Below are positions 7,139 through 16,304 of a stretch of DNA of 45,955 nt, one piece after another (positions within the stretch are counted from its first letter, which is position 1; every line of letters starts with the position of its first letter). The stretch is from Gilvimarinus sp. 2_MG-2023 (GTDB lineage: Bacteria; Pseudomonadota; Gammaproteobacteria; Pseudomonadales; Cellvibrionaceae): positions 35,445 through 81,399 of the forward strand of contig NZ_JAUOQM010000021.1 of assembly GCF_030547685.1 (NCBI RefSeq), in the 5' to 3' direction. Made by a program: the position numbers and the translations under genes. The notes beneath the pieces are model-generated. The model was not told the DNA's origin and searched no databases. It was given only the letters and a program-made list of their open reading frames with translations.

Positions 7139-8014
7139 TTATTTCAGAACCTTCCAGTGTGCTATTTGAGGGTGATGAAAACCGCTTTCCCGGTAAGCCC
7201 TCTCCAGCGTGCCGCTGGCTTTTAACTGTGCCAACCCCTTCTGTAGTGCGACGAAGTAGGAGTCTCCCTCGGGGTGTTTAGCGCTAACGATCCAGTGGCG
7301 ACTACCGGTCAATGCCACTTTGATGCCGGGTATGGGAATCAGCCGTCCTTCGCTTTGGTTAATCGCCATATTATTACCCGGTTGAAATGGCGCTAGAGTG
7401 ATATCCGCACGGTGAGCTGCCAACATTCGCACCATGGATACCCAGGTATTGGTTAAGTAGATATTGTCGAAACCCAATTGTTGCAGGGTTTGTATGTCGG
7501 TTTTCCAATGGGTGTTGCTGACGACTTTAAGAGTGGCAAGTGCTTGGCGTTCGGTGTTAAGTGCTTTTTGATTGTTATGAGCGGTATACAAGCCGACTTG
7601 AAAGTCGCCGTTTTCAATGACCGGATCTGATAATAATATATCTTTACCCAGATCGTGGGTGTCGGCTTTCCAGGTTAACGCACCAGAGCTTATAAGTTCC
7701 CCTGCCGCCACTTGGTGCAAAGTTCGCCGGTAATTTTCCTCAGGCACGATCTCTAATGGTTTGTGATATCCGCCCAAGTGCAGTGCTTGATGTAAGAGCA
7801 CCAGTTCTATCACGTCTCTTCTGGCACCCTCTCCGCCATAATAATCTATCTCGGTTGGGTCACGGCCCGCGGTGAACAGGTCGTAATCGCTTAGGATGTC
7901 AGTGGTGGCGGTTATGCGGGAGGCTTCGGCAATTAATTCAGGCGCAGCAGTAAGCAACCAAAGCGTACATAGCAGCGCTAGAGGGCGACGGCTTTGCAAG
8001 AGGGGGGTGGCCAC
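7139..8014 (-). CDS. Orphan periplasmic solute-binding protein (SBP_bac_3-like), paralogue A
   Basis: 291 residues from the preferred start. The frame is open from a GTG at 8047, but its only ribosome site overlaps that codon, whereas the GTG at 8014 has a perfect GGAGG (8025-8021) six bases away and gives a clean signal peptide (LALLCTLWLLTAAPELIAEA, cleavage near AEA). The mature part looks like the amino-acid-type extracellular binding proteins (COG0834-like). It shares many motifs with the protein at 8647-9576: GRDP, RRDVIE, YRRTL, HWIVS, LQKGL and ERAYRESGF. A TATAAT at 8059-8054 lies just upstream. No permease or ATPase gene is nearby, so transport, sensing or another role is open. Confidence 0.75.
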   Translation of the reverse strand: MATPLLQSRRPLALLCTLWLLTAAPELIAEASRITATTDILSDYDLFTAGRDPTEIDYYGGEGARRDVIELVLLHQALHLGGYHKPLEIVPEENYRRTLHQVAAGELISSGALTWKADTHDLGKDILLSDPVIENGDFQVGLYTAHNNQKALNTERQALATLKVVSNTHWKTDIQTLQQLGFDNIYLTNTWVSMVRMLAAHRADITLAPFQPGNNMAINQSEGRLIPIPGIKVALTGSRHWIVSAKHPEGDSYFVALQKGLAQLKASGTLERAYRESGFHHPQIAHWKVLK

Positions 8015-8053
8015 AAATCGCCTCCGGTCATAATAGTTGAGGGTCACTCCTTA

Positions 8054-8059
8054 ATTATA
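8054..8059 (-). promoter_or_regulatory. Possible -10 box for the paralogue A gene
   Basis: Perfect TATAAT on the minus strand, about 40 bp upstream of the GTG at 8014. The -35 region at 16-18 bp spacing is poor, so this is only a candidate. Confidence 0.35.
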
Positions 8060-8094
8060 ACGGACTTGCAGTTTTGTGCTGAGCTCACAGAGTT

Positions 8095-8460
8095 TTAATC
8101 GTAAATAACCTGCCCGCGATAAATTCTGGTTTTATGCTGCGGTTGTGCGTGGTTTGACGTGTAATCTGGGCTGGGTACCGTGTTCAGACTGACTTGTCCG
8201 CGATAGACCTTGACTTGCGATCGAGAGGCTGGCTGATCTGGGACTTTGGGGGCATTAAGGCGCTGCAACCAAGTGTCGCCAGCCATCATTAATAATTCTT
8301 TGATAAGCGCACGAGTGACATTGTCTTTGGAGTCGGGGTAGTGACTAATAAGTTCATTGAGTACCTCAGGGTTAGCCAGTTTTATACCCGGCTTGAGGCT
8401 CGATGGTGCGCGACGGCGCAGCTCTAATATTAAATCTATCATGGGCTTACTGTATTGCAT
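8095..8460 (-). CDS. Hypothetical protein with two YRGQV motifs
   Basis: Unrecognised. 121 residues from the ATG at 8460, chosen because GAGG lies six bases upstream; the frame is open to 8517 without a better site, and a second ATG at 8442 is possible. No signal peptide from this start. The N-terminal half is helical (IDLILELRRR, LNELISHYP, LIKELLMMAGDTWLQRL). The C-terminal half is low-complexity and contains VYRGQV and, at the very end, IYRGQVIYD; the spaced YRG motif recalls DUF4278-type short repeats, but this is a weak resemblance. It lies between two paralogous solute-binding protein genes on the same strand. Confidence 0.6.
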   Translation of the reverse strand: MQYSKPMIDLILELRRRAPSSLKPGIKLANPEVLNELISHYPDSKDNVTRALIKELLMMAGDTWLQRLNAPKVPDQPASRSQVKVYRGQVSLNTVPSPDYTSNHAQPQHKTRIYRGQVIYD

Positions 8461-8646
8461 TAAGGGCCTCGGGCAGTCATTTTTAGTGTATTGCAATATG
8501 AGCAGTACAAGATACAAGCAATAATGCCGCCAACAATAAAATCCACCTGTAGCGGTGCATGCCGTTGGCGATACCGTGAATCTATGCGCCTAAATGGAGC
8601 GGCTGCACTGTGGGTGGGTCAAATTAGGTGCGCAAGTGGATGTGTG

Positions 8647-9576
8647 CTAATCAAATGACAGATCTGCAGGTTTTATGGTGGGCGGCAGTATAGCCCAATG
8701 CTGTGTTTTATTATTAAAGAAGCCAGCTTGTCGATAAGCTCGGATAACTGTGCCCTGTTCGCGCAATGCTGAAAGCCCTTTTTGTAATGCTTGAAATAAA
8801 TGTTGTCCTTGAGGGTGAGTTTGACTGACGAGCCAGTGGCGCTGGCCGGGTATATGTAAGCGTATATTCTGAACGGGAGTCAGTGTGTCCTCATCTGCCT
8901 CCATCGCCAGGTTGGCGCTGTTGGGGAAGGGCGCCGCAATGATATCGCCGCGTCCTGCCTGTAACATTCGCAGCATAGATCGCCAATCAGAGCCGTAGAC
9001 AACATTGTTAAAGCCGGCAGTGGTGATGGCGTTGATGTCGGCCCGCCACTGCAGGCTGGTTATGATGGGGTGCTCGGTAATATTGGCGATGGTTAGTTGG
9101 GCCAGCTCAGGGCGGGACTCTAAATGATAGAGGCCGACGAGAAATTCACCGTCGCGGATCAAAGGCGTAGTGATGAAAAGATGTTGTTTTAAAGGTTCGA
9201 AGTCGAGGTACCACTTAGTGGTGCCAGTGCTGATAATTTGCCCTGATATTAATTGTCGTAATGAGCGACGGTAAGAAATCTCCGGGACAAAATTTATCTG
9301 ACCTTCAAACCCACCAGCAGCCAGTGCTTGTTGGAATAGAATGACCTCAATGACATCGCGTCGACTGTGTGTGCCACTGTAATCTTTAACGGTAAGCGGG
9401 TTACGGCCATCTAAAAAGAGTTGATAGTCAGCCAAAATGTCATTGGCTACAGCGACATTTATTGCGTTATCGGAAACTTGCCCATGGCTAAATACGGCAA
9501 AAGCCGTTAATAAAAAAACAAGTAGCCATCGTCCTGTGCGTTTTGCGTGTCCCTCTCGGTGTGAGGTGTATAGCAA
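8647..9576 (-). CDS. Orphan periplasmic solute-binding protein (SBP_bac_3-like), paralogue B
   Basis: 309 residues, with a signal peptide (RWLLVFLLTAFAVFSHGQ). Clear paralogue of the protein encoded at 7139-8014, sharing the order DYQLFLDGRNP, RRDVIE, YRRSLRQL, HWLVSQTHPQG, LQKGLSALREQGT and RAYRQAGF. The start is uncertain: the only in-frame candidate before the signal peptide is a TTG at 9576 with GAGGGG some 12 bases upstream. As for its paralogue, no ABC permease or ATPase gene is close. The family resembles polar amino-acid binding proteins but may act in sensing or as a non-transport periplasmic protein. Confidence 0.72.
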   Translation of the reverse strand: MLYTSHREGHAKRTGRWLLVFLLTAFAVFSHGQVSDNAINVAVANDILADYQLFLDGRNPLTVKDYSGTHSRRDVIEVILFQQALAAGGFEGQINFVPEISYRRSLRQLISGQIISTGTTKWYLDFEPLKQHLFITTPLIRDGEFLVGLYHLESRPELAQLTIANITEHPIITSLQWRADINAITTAGFNNVVYGSDWRSMLRMLQAGRGDIIAAPFPNSANLAMEADEDTLTPVQNIRLHIPGQRHWLVSQTHPQGQHLFQALQKGLSALREQGTVIRAYRQAGFFNNKTQHWAILPPTIKPADLSFD

Positions 9577-9727
9577 GTGACTAAAGCCCCTCGATTGTTT
9601 GGCTATATGGTTCGCTCGATAGACGCAGTGGTCAATGGCAAGCTGCGGCTGTAACTAAGTGGTTACCTAGAGTGATGCGCCCCTAGTGGTGTTAAAAATC
9701 AAAGCAAGGGTTAAGCCATTTTTTTGA

Positions 9728-10528
9728 TTACTGCTCAATGGTGTGATTCATTGCCCGAGAAGGGTGGCTGCAATCGGCCGAGCCAACCACTTTTGCAGGC
9801 ACTCCCGCCACGGTCGTACGCGCGGGCACGGAGTGCAGTACGACGCTACCGGCACCCACTTTAGCGCAATGGCCAATTTCAATGTTGCCGAGAATTTTAG
9901 CACCTGCACTGATAAGTACACCGCTGCGTACTTTGGGGTGTCGGTCGCCGGTTTCTTTGCCGGTGCCGCCGAGGGTAACCGCTTGCATAATGGAGACGTC
10001 ATCTTCCACCACAGCGGTTTCTCCAATCACAATGCCGGTGCCGTGATCGAGCATAATGCCGCGGCCAATTTGTGCGGCCGGGTGGATATCCACCGAAAAC
10101 ACCATAGAGATACGGTTTTGCAAAAACAGCGCCATTGCGTGACGATTGTTTTTCCAGAGCCAATGCGCAACACGGTAGGCCTGTAGGGCGTGAAAACCTT
10201 TAAAAAATAAAAACGGGGTGGTCAGAGAACAGCTGGCCGAGTCGCGCTCATTGATGGCTTGAATATCCGCGCGTACCGCGGCACCAATGTCACTGTCTTG
10301 AGCTAGAGCATGGTCTATAACTTCGCGTACCGATATGGCGGGCAGGGCTTGGCTTTCTAACTTGTTTGCCAAGTGAAAACTGAGGGCATCTTCCAGCGAG
10401 TGATGATTGAGTATGGTGGCGTATAAAAAGCTTGCCAGCATAGGCTCTTGCGAGGCCTGTTCAAAAGCGCGCTCGCGAATCTCATCCCACACAGGGTCTG
10501 CGCTGGCGGCAGCCGTCTCGGTTGTCAT
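9728..10528 (-). CDS. cysE: Serine O-acetyltransferase CysE
   Basis: Cytoplasmic acetyl-CoA:serine acetyltransferase, the first step of cysteine synthesis. 266 residues, close to the E. coli-type enzyme (273). An N-terminal helical domain (VWDEIRERAFEQASQEPMLA) is followed by the left-handed beta-helix of hexapeptide repeats, with the catalytic region LDHGTGIVIGETAVVEDDVS and TLGGTGKETGDRHPKV. It starts at an ATG preceded by AGGAGTTAGC. The gene is monocistronic or transcribed with srkA, whose stop is 86 bp upstream. Confidence 0.95.
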   Translation of the reverse strand: MTTETAAASADPVWDEIRERAFEQASQEPMLASFLYATILNHHSLEDALSFHLANKLESQALPAISVREVIDHALAQDSDIGAAVRADIQAINERDSASCSLTTPFLFFKGFHALQAYRVAHWLWKNNRHAMALFLQNRISMVFSVDIHPAAQIGRGIMLDHGTGIVIGETAVVEDDVSIMQAVTLGGTGKETGDRHPKVRSGVLISAGAKILGNIEIGHCAKVGAGSVVLHSVPARTTVAGVPAKVVGSADCSHPSRAMNHTIEQ

Positions 10529-10614
10529 GCTAACTCCTAAGGCCTGTATACATTAATCGATGGTCTGCCATTATTGGGGGTGGGCGGCGAAATATCCAGC
10601 CCTAGGCTTGGTGT

Positions 10615-11607
10615 TCAATAAACACTTAAGGCTGGTTCGTCTAGGGCAGCCAGTTGCTCGCGTAACTCCAGTATATGCTCGGCCCAGTAGCGCTCAGTGT
10701 TAAACCAGGGAAAACTGTGGGGGAAGGCTGGGTCGTGCCAGCGTCTGGCCAGCCAACCGGCGTAGTGCATAAGGCGCAGTGTGCGCAAAGCTTCAATAAG
10801 CAATAATTCGGCACTGTCGAAGTCACAAAACTCTTGATAGCCCTCCAAGATTTCCGCCAGCTGAGCGGTTTGCTGGGGTCGGTCGCCTGACAGTAGCATC
10901 CATAAATCCTGTATCGCCGGCCCGTTACGCGCATCGTCGAAGTCGACAAAATGAGCGGTATCATCGCGCCAGAGTATATTGCCTGGGTGGCAGTCGCCAT
11001 GCAGTCGGATTCGCTGGTAATTCACTTTGCCGAGTATTGAGCGGCAGCGTTCAATTAAATCGCGCCCCAGGGTTTCATACGCAGGTATAAGCGATTGAGG
11101 GATAAAATCATTACCCAGCAAAAAGTCATAGCTGGCTTGGGCAAAACTTTCGGTGTCCAGTTCCGGGCGCTCGGCAAACGGGCTGACCTGACCTAAGGCG
11201 TGAATGCGCCCCAGTGCCCGGCCGAGGCTGAGCAGATGATCGAAGTTGTCCAGTGTTGGGGCGTGCCCGCCTTGGCGCGGGTAGAGTGCGAAACGGAAGC
11301 CGGCGTATTCATGCAGAGTTGATTCATTCAACTGGCTCGGGGGGACTACCGAGACGCCCAAATCGAATAGGGCTTGAGAGAAGCGGTGTTCTTCCAAAAT
11401 TTGCTCATTGCTCCAGCGTTCGGGGCGGTAGAACTTGGCAATCAGGGGAGCCTGCTCTTCAATACCCACTTGGTAAACCCTGTTTTCGTAGCTGTTGAGG
11501 GCAAATACACGGGCATCGCAGGTGTAGCCCAAATGCTCAACAGCATCCATCACTAGATCCGGCGTCAGTGTTTCGTAGGGGTGGCCCGTTTGGGTTTCGT
11601 CGCTCAT
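10615..11607 (-). CDS. srkA: Stress response Ser/Thr protein kinase SrkA (YihE/RdoA)
   Basis: Protein kinase of the APH/choline-kinase fold that protects cells from stress-induced death in E. coli. 330 residues against 328 in E. coli. Seen: the N-lobe with NRVYQVG and LIAKFYRPERWS (ATP-binding Lys), the catalytic loop LHGDCHPGNILW and the metal-binding FVDFDDARNGP. The ATG at 11607 has a modest ribosome site. It lies between comF and cysE on the same strand; the linked dsbA of E. coli is not present here. Confidence 0.92.
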   Translation of the reverse strand: MSDETQTGHPYETLTPDLVMDAVEHLGYTCDARVFALNSYENRVYQVGIEEQAPLIAKFYRPERWSNEQILEEHRFSQALFDLGVSVVPPSQLNESTLHEYAGFRFALYPRQGGHAPTLDNFDHLLSLGRALGRIHALGQVSPFAERPELDTESFAQASYDFLLGNDFIPQSLIPAYETLGRDLIERCRSILGKVNYQRIRLHGDCHPGNILWRDDTAHFVDFDDARNGPAIQDLWMLLSGDRPQQTAQLAEILEGYQEFCDFDSAELLLIEALRTLRLMHYAGWLARRWHDPAFPHSFPWFNTERYWAEHILELREQLAALDEPALSVY

Positions 11608-11676
11608 AAGCCGCTCTGTTGGGTAAAACGGCTATTGTACGTTGTCGTGGCCGCTCTGTGTCCAGCACCTAGTGGT

Positions 11677-12348
11677 TTACCGTGCGCTTGGTGTGCGCGC
11701 CAAGGCCCAAATATACACTTGGCTGGCCCCAGCGCGGCGCAGTTGCTTGCTCAATTGGCGCGCTGTGGTGGCGGTGGTGACAATGTCATCGACTAACGCG
11801 ACCACTTGCCCTTGCAATGGTTTGCAGGCAAAACATTGTTTGAGATTTCGTGTGCGGTCTCGCTTTTTTAGGCCGTGTTGGGCAGGTGTGGCGCGCGTTT
11901 TATGGAGTATTTGGGTGTTGATGTGCATATTTAAGCCGCGAGCGGCGGCTGTGGCCAGGCGTTGTGATTGGTTATAGCCACGCTTAATGTGACTGCGCCA
12001 GTGAAGTGGGGTCGGTACGATAAGGTCGGGCTTGGGGGCGTGTCGGGCGATAAAGTGCGCGAACAGCTCGGTCATTAGTTTTTCTGAGGCAAGGCAGCCA
12101 CTGAATTTATAACGGCCAATCAGGTAATCCAGCGGGAACTGGTATTGAAAGGGAATAAAAGCGCGCTCAAAGGCCGGGGGCTTGGCTAGGCATTCGCCGC
12201 AAAAAGGCGTGTCGGCGGCCATTGGCAATGCACACTGCTGGCATTGGCGCTGACCAATTAAGAGCTCGCTTAGGGCGTTGTGGCAATCTGGGCACAACCG
12301 GTCATGGGCGGGCTGGTGGCACAATAAACAGTGGGGGTGAAATAGCAT
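11677..12348 (-). CDS. comF: ComF family phosphoribosyltransferase-like protein
   Basis: 223 residues. An N-terminal zinc module with paired cysteines (CLLCHQPAHDRLCPDC, then CQQCALPMAADTPFCGEC) and a C-terminal type I phosphoribosyltransferase domain with the PRPP loop VALVDDIVTTATT. ComF/GntX proteins take part in DNA uptake or use of DNA as nutrient; the enzymatic substrate is unknown. The gene is divergent from bioB, and its ribosome-binding region (GAGGTTAACTA before the ATG) overlaps the left half of the putative BirA operator. comF-like genes lie next to bioB in many Gammaproteobacteria. Confidence 0.92.
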   Translation of the reverse strand: MLFHPHCLLCHQPAHDRLCPDCHNALSELLIGQRQCQQCALPMAADTPFCGECLAKPPAFERAFIPFQYQFPLDYLIGRYKFSGCLASEKLMTELFAHFIARHAPKPDLIVPTPLHWRSHIKRGYNQSQRLATAAARGLNMHINTQILHKTRATPAQHGLKKRDRTRNLKQCFACKPLQGQVVALVDDIVTTATTARQLSKQLRRAGASQVYIWALARTPSAR

Positions 12349-12402
12349 TAGTTAACCTCGAACTCCATTTCAGGTTGACAGCGCTCGCTGGCCCTCTATT
12401 AT
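12349..12402 (+). promoter_or_regulatory. BirA operator overlapping the bio operon promoter
   Basis: TAGTTAACC (12349-12357), 15 bp, GGTTGACA (12373-12380) matches the known proteobacterial BirA box (TTGTAAACC-N14/15-GGTTTACA) with the right spacing. The right half contains a perfect -35 TTGACA (12375-12380), and TATTAT follows 16 bp later (12397-12402), placing the start of transcription near 12409. Binding of biotin-loaded BirA would cover the -35, as in known bio operons. Operator function is inferred from the motif and position. Confidence 0.82.
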
Positions 12403-12461
12403 GGAGCCTTTAAAACAGTCTAATCCTAATCTGCGCTCTGCGCACTAACTGTGGACTTATT

Positions 12462-13532
12462 ATGAACGCCCCTGTCAGTCATGCGCCTGTTGGCGCTGTG
12501 CGCCACGATTGGACGCGCAATGAAATATTGGCGCTGTTTGCGCTGCCATTTAACGACTTGTTGTTTCAGGCGCATACCGTTCATCGGGCGCACTTTAATC
12601 CTAATGAGGTGCAGGTCAGTACCTTGTGCTCCATTAAAACGGGCGCCTGCCCGGAGGATTGTGCTTACTGCCCGCAGAGTGCTCGCTACGACACCGGGCT
12701 TGAGCGCGAAAAACTGATGCAGGTCGAAAAAGTTGTAGAAGAGGCGCGTGCGGCCAAGGCCTCTGGAGCGACCCGCTTTTGTATGGGGGCCGCCTGGCGC
12801 TCGCCCAAGGGTAAAGATATGCCCTATGTCACCCAAATGGTGCAAGAGGTAAAGTCCCTTGGCCTGGAAACCTGTATGACCCTGGGTATGCTGGATCAGG
12901 ATCAAGCCAAGTCGCTGGCCGACGCAGGGCTCGACTATTACAATCACAATTTGGATACCTCGCCGGAATACTACGGTGAAATTATCACCACTCGCACCTA
13001 CCAAGATCGCTTGGACACACTGGCCAATGTGCGTTCGGCGGGCATGAAAGTCTGTTGCGGCGGCATCGTCGGTATGGGTGAAGAGGCGGGCGATCGCGCC
13101 GGTTTGCTGCAGCAGTTAGCCAATATGGCCGACCACCCCGAGTCTGTACCGATTAATATGCTGGTTAAAGTCGAGGGCACACCGCTCGATCAACTGGATG
13201 ACCTTGATCCACTGGACTTTGTCCGCACTATTGCTGTGGCACGCATCATGATGCCAGAGTCCCATGTGCGCCTGTCGGCGGGCCGCGAAGAAATGAGCGA
13301 TGAAATGCAGGCAATGACGTTTTTTGCCGGTGCCAATTCCATTTTTTACGGCGAAAAGCTATTGACCACGGCTAACCCCGAGTCCAATAAAGATATGCAG
13401 CTGTTTTCCCGCTTGGGTATTCAGCCTGAGCAGCGCCATGTGCATGACGATGACAGCGCCGTGGCCGCACAAATTTCCGATGCCCTCGAGGCGTCTCACA
13501 ACGACCAGTTCTTCTACGACGCAGCCAAATAA
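12462..13532 (+). CDS. bioB: Biotin synthase BioB
   Basis: Radical SAM enzyme that inserts sulfur into dethiobiotin, the last step of biotin synthesis. 356 residues (E. coli 346). The SAM-cluster cysteines are C63, C67 and C70 in [12 protein letters not shown]; further family motifs are [17 protein letters not shown] (substrate pocket) and [13 protein letters not shown]. It is the first gene of the bio operon, with about 55 nt of leader after the predicted promoter; the ribosome site is weak. Confidence 0.97.
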   Translation: MNAPVSHAPVGAVRHDWTRNEILALFALPFNDLLFQAHTVHRAHFNPNEVQVSTLCSIKTGACPEDCAYCPQSARYDTGLEREKLMQVEKVVEEARAAKASGATRFCMGAAWRSPKGKDMPYVTQMVQEVKSLGLETCMTLGMLDQDQAKSLADAGLDYYNHNLDTSPEYYGEIITTRTYQDRLDTLANVRSAGMKVCCGGIVGMGEEAGDRAGLLQQLANMADHPESVPINMLVKVEGTPLDQLDDLDPLDFVRTIAVARIMMPESHVRLSAGREEMSDEMQAMTFFAGANSIFYGEKLLTTANPESNKDMQLFSRLGIQPEQRHVHDDDSAVAAQISDALEASHNDQFFYDAAK

Positions 13533-13551
13533 AGGCAACTTGCGCCCTCAC

Positions 13552-14736
13552 ATGAACCCGTTTGAACAACATCTGGCGGCGGTGCTCGACGAGCGCCGCG
13601 CGCTCAGTCGCTATCGCGTACGCCCTCATATCGAGTCGCCGCAAGGTCCCGACTTGGTGGTGGACGGCAAGGTCTATACGGCCTTTTGCAGCAACGATTA
13701 TCTGGGGCTAGCCAACCATCCCGATGTGGTATCAGCGATGGCTCAGAGTGTCGGTCAATGGGGTGTGGGCAGTGGAGCCTCGCACCTTGTGTGTGGGCAC
13801 AGTGCCGAGCACCACGCACTGGAGCAAGAGCTGGCCGCCTTTTGTGGTCGCGAGCGCGCACTGGTGTTTTCCACCGGTTTTATGGCCAACTTGGGCGCCG
13901 TGACGGCCTTGGTGGGGCGCGGCGATCACATTCTGCAAGATAAGTTAAATCACGCATCGCTGCTCGATGCGGGCCTATTGAGCGGCGCTCGGTTTAGCCG
14001 TTTTTTGCACAGCGACCTAAACTCTTTGCGCGCCCGCTTGGCGAAAGCTGACACTGGCCGCACCTTGGTTGCGGTGGATGGAGTGTTCAGCATGGATGGC
14101 GATATAGCCCCGCTGCAAGAGCAAGCTGCGCTCGTGCGAGAGCATAACGCCTGGTTGATGGTGGATGATGCCCACGGCTTCGGTTGCCTGGGGCAAGGTG
14201 GCCGAGGCACCACGGAGTTGTTGGGACTAGATGCCCAGGATGTGCCAGTGTTGATGGGGACCCTGGGTAAGGCGCTGGGCACTTTTGGGGCCTTTATTGC
14301 TGGCTCCGACACTCTGATTGAAGCTCTGATTCAGTTGGCGCGCCCTTATATTTATACAACGGCGCTGCCGCCTGCCGTGGCGGCCGCCAGCCGCCGCAGT
14401 TTGCAGTTGGTGACTGACGAACCTTGGCGCCGGCAGCGCTTGGCTGAGTTGATCGCTCAGTTTCGCGCCGGTGCGCAAGTGCTTGGCTTGCGCTTGATGC
14501 CCTCGGAAACGGCAATTCAGCCGATAATAGTGGGCGCTGATGCCGATGCTCTAGAGATGTCTTTTCAATTGCGTCAACGCGGCTTTTGGGTCAGCGCGAT
14601 TAGGCCGCCCACTGTCGCCGAAGGCAGTGCGCGCTTGCGGGTCACCCTGACCGCGTCGCACACCCACCAGCATGTAGAGGGACTACTGCAAGCATTGGCC
14701 GATATTCTGTCCGACCCATCCAAGGCTTCGTCGTGA
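13552..14736 (+). CDS. bioF: 8-amino-7-oxononanoate synthase BioF
   Basis: PLP enzyme that joins pimeloyl-ACP/CoA and alanine. 394 residues from the ATG at 13552; the frame is open further upstream, but that part overlaps bioB and does not look like the family, and this ATG gives the typical beginning. The PLP lysine is K240 in [25 protein letters not shown] and FCSNDYLGL are also characteristic. The gene lies 19 bp after bioB and overlaps bioHC by four bases (GTGA). Confidence 0.96.
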   Translation: MNPFEQHLAAVLDERRALSRYRVRPHIESPQGPDLVVDGKVYTAFCSNDYLGLANHPDVVSAMAQSVGQWGVGSGASHLVCGHSAEHHALEQELAAFCGRERALVFSTGFMANLGAVTALVGRGDHILQDKLNHASLLDAGLLSGARFSRFLHSDLNSLRARLAKADTGRTLVAVDGVFSMDGDIAPLQEQAALVREHNAWLMVDDAHGFGCLGQGGRGTTELLGLDAQDVPVLMGTLGKALGTFGAFIAGSDTLIEALIQLARPYIYTTALPPAVAAASRRSLQLVTDEPWRRQRLAELIAQFRAGAQVLGLRLMPSETAIQPIIVGADADALEMSFQLRQRGFWVSAIRPPTVAEGSARLRVTLTASHTHQHVEGLLQALADILSDPSKASS

Positions 14737-16304
14737 TTGCGCCGCAAATTTATCCCGCTTATTCGACTGCTGGTGCTAGCCCCATTGTGCTTCTTCACGG
14801 CTGGGGTTTTTCTGCGGCCAGCATGGCGCCATTGATTGAGCCTTTGCGCCAAGTGAGAGATGTCTGGTGTGTCGACCTGCCGGGTTTTGGAGATCAGCCC
14901 AGCCTTGAGTCTTTCGATGTGGATTCGCTGATGGGGTTTCTGGCTGAGTGCTTGCCGGTCAAGGCCTGCCTGGTGGGGTGGTCTTTAGGTGGTGTATTAG
15001 CGCTGACTTATGCTGAGAGGTTCCCCGCGCGGGTTGATGCTGTGGTTAGTCTTGCGGTCAATGGCAAGTTTGTCGCCAGTGCCGACTGGCCCGAGGCCAT
15101 GGAGCGCAAGGTTAATCGATTGTTCAGTCACGGCTTTGCCGCCGAGCCCACGGCGACGTTAAAACGTTTTTGTGGCTTAGTGGCGCAGGGCAGCTGGGAT
15201 GAGCGCGCCCGCTTGCGCAGCCTGAGAGCACTGATGCAACTGCCGGAGTCCGGGCAACTGCCTAGTTGGCGGGCCGGGTTGGAGCTATTGAGTAAAAGTG
15301 ATTTGCGCTTGGTGTTGCACAACTTAAATCTGCCGTGTCTGCACATTTTAGCCGAGGGCGATGGTTTAGTGCCCGCTTCGGCGCAGCAGGACTTGGGCGG
15401 TTTAAATCGCCTGCATCGGGTGGAATGTGTGGCAGATGCAGGCCATGCCGTACACTGGGATCAGTCGGCTTATGTAGCGCAGCTGATCACAGCCTTTTTG
15501 CTGCCGGCGGGGGCTGGATCTCAGCCGAGTCAACTCGATAAGCGCTGGGTGGCGAAATCATTTTCACGCGCGGCCGCCAGCTATGATTCGGCGGCGCGGC
15601 TCCAGCGGCAAGTGGGTGAGCGCTTGCTTACACGCTTGCGTTCATCAGCCGGCCCGGTGATTGATTTGGGTTCAGGTACCGGTCACTTTCTGACTGAGCT
15701 CAGGCAGCTCAACCCTGGCGCCGAACTGCTGGCGCTGGATATTGCTGAGGGCATGTTGTCCCACTCGCGCCGCTGCCAGCGTCCTGCCGATGCCTGGCTG
15801 TGTGCCGATGCCGAGGCATTGCCCTTTGCCGCTGGCAGTATCGATACCTTTTTTTCCAGTCTAGCTATTCAGTGGTGTGAAGATCTACTGCAATTGTTTT
15901 CTGAGTTGTTACGCAGTTTGCACCCGGGTGGTCAACTTTGCCTATCAACGTTAACCGAGGGCACCTTGTTGGAGCTCACACGGGCTTGGCAGGCGGTCGA
16001 TGGCTATGTGCACGTTAATCATTTTGTCACTGTTGATGTGCTGCGCGAGGCGTTGCTCGGGGCGGGTTTCGTCGATATCAATATTCAGCAAGAGCCGGTT
16101 GTGTTGCACTGCGCTAGTTTGCGCGAGCTGAGCACAGAGCTCAAATCACTCGGCGCGCACAACGTGAATACCGGCCGGCCCAAGGGGCTGACCGGGCGTA
16201 TGCGTTTGGCGAAACTGGAGGCGGCCTATGAGCGCGAGCGCACAGTATCCGGGCTGCCAGTGACCTACCAAGTTTGCTATATACAGGCATATAAACCGCA
16301 ATGA
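14733..16304 (+). CDS. bioHC: Bifunctional BioH-BioC fusion (pimeloyl-ACP methyl ester esterase / malonyl-ACP O-methyltransferase)
   Basis: 523 residues joining two separate enzymes. Residues about 1-255 are BioH: an alpha/beta hydrolase with VLLHGWGFS, nucleophile Ser84 in VGWSLGG, and the late Asp and His in LAEGDGLVP and DAGHAVHWD. Residues about 270-523 are BioC: the SAM-dependent methyltransferase with [11 protein letters not shown] and [12 protein letters not shown]. BioC methylates malonyl-ACP to disguise it for fatty acid synthesis; BioH removes the methyl group once pimeloyl-ACP is made. The start is a GTG inside the bioF stop (GTGA); the stop overlaps bioD (ATGA). Such fusions are known in Saccharophagus/Teredinibacter relatives. 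Confidence 0.93.
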   Translation: MIAPQIYPAYSTAGASPIVLLHGWGFSAASMAPLIEPLRQVRDVWCVDLPGFGDQPSLESFDVDSLMGFLAECLPVKACLVGWSLGGVLALTYAERFPARVDAVVSLAVNGKFVASADWPEAMERKVNRLFSHGFAAEPTATLKRFCGLVAQGSWDERARLRSLRALMQLPESGQLPSWRAGLELLSKSDLRLVLHNLNLPCLHILAEGDGLVPASAQQDLGGLNRLHRVECVADAGHAVHWDQSAYVAQLITAFLLPAGAGSQPSQLDKRWVAKSFSRAAASYDSAARLQRQVGERLLTRLRSSAGPVIDLGSGTGHFLTELRQLNPGAELLALDIAEGMLSHSRRCQRPADAWLCADAEALPFAAGSIDTFFSSLAIQWCEDLLQLFSELLRSLHPGGQLCLSTLTEGTLLELTRAWQAVDGYVHVNHFVTVDVLREALLGAGFVDINIQQEPVVLHCASLRELSTELKSLGAHNVNTGRPKGLTGRMRLAKLEAAYERERTVSGLPVTYQVCYIQAYKPQ

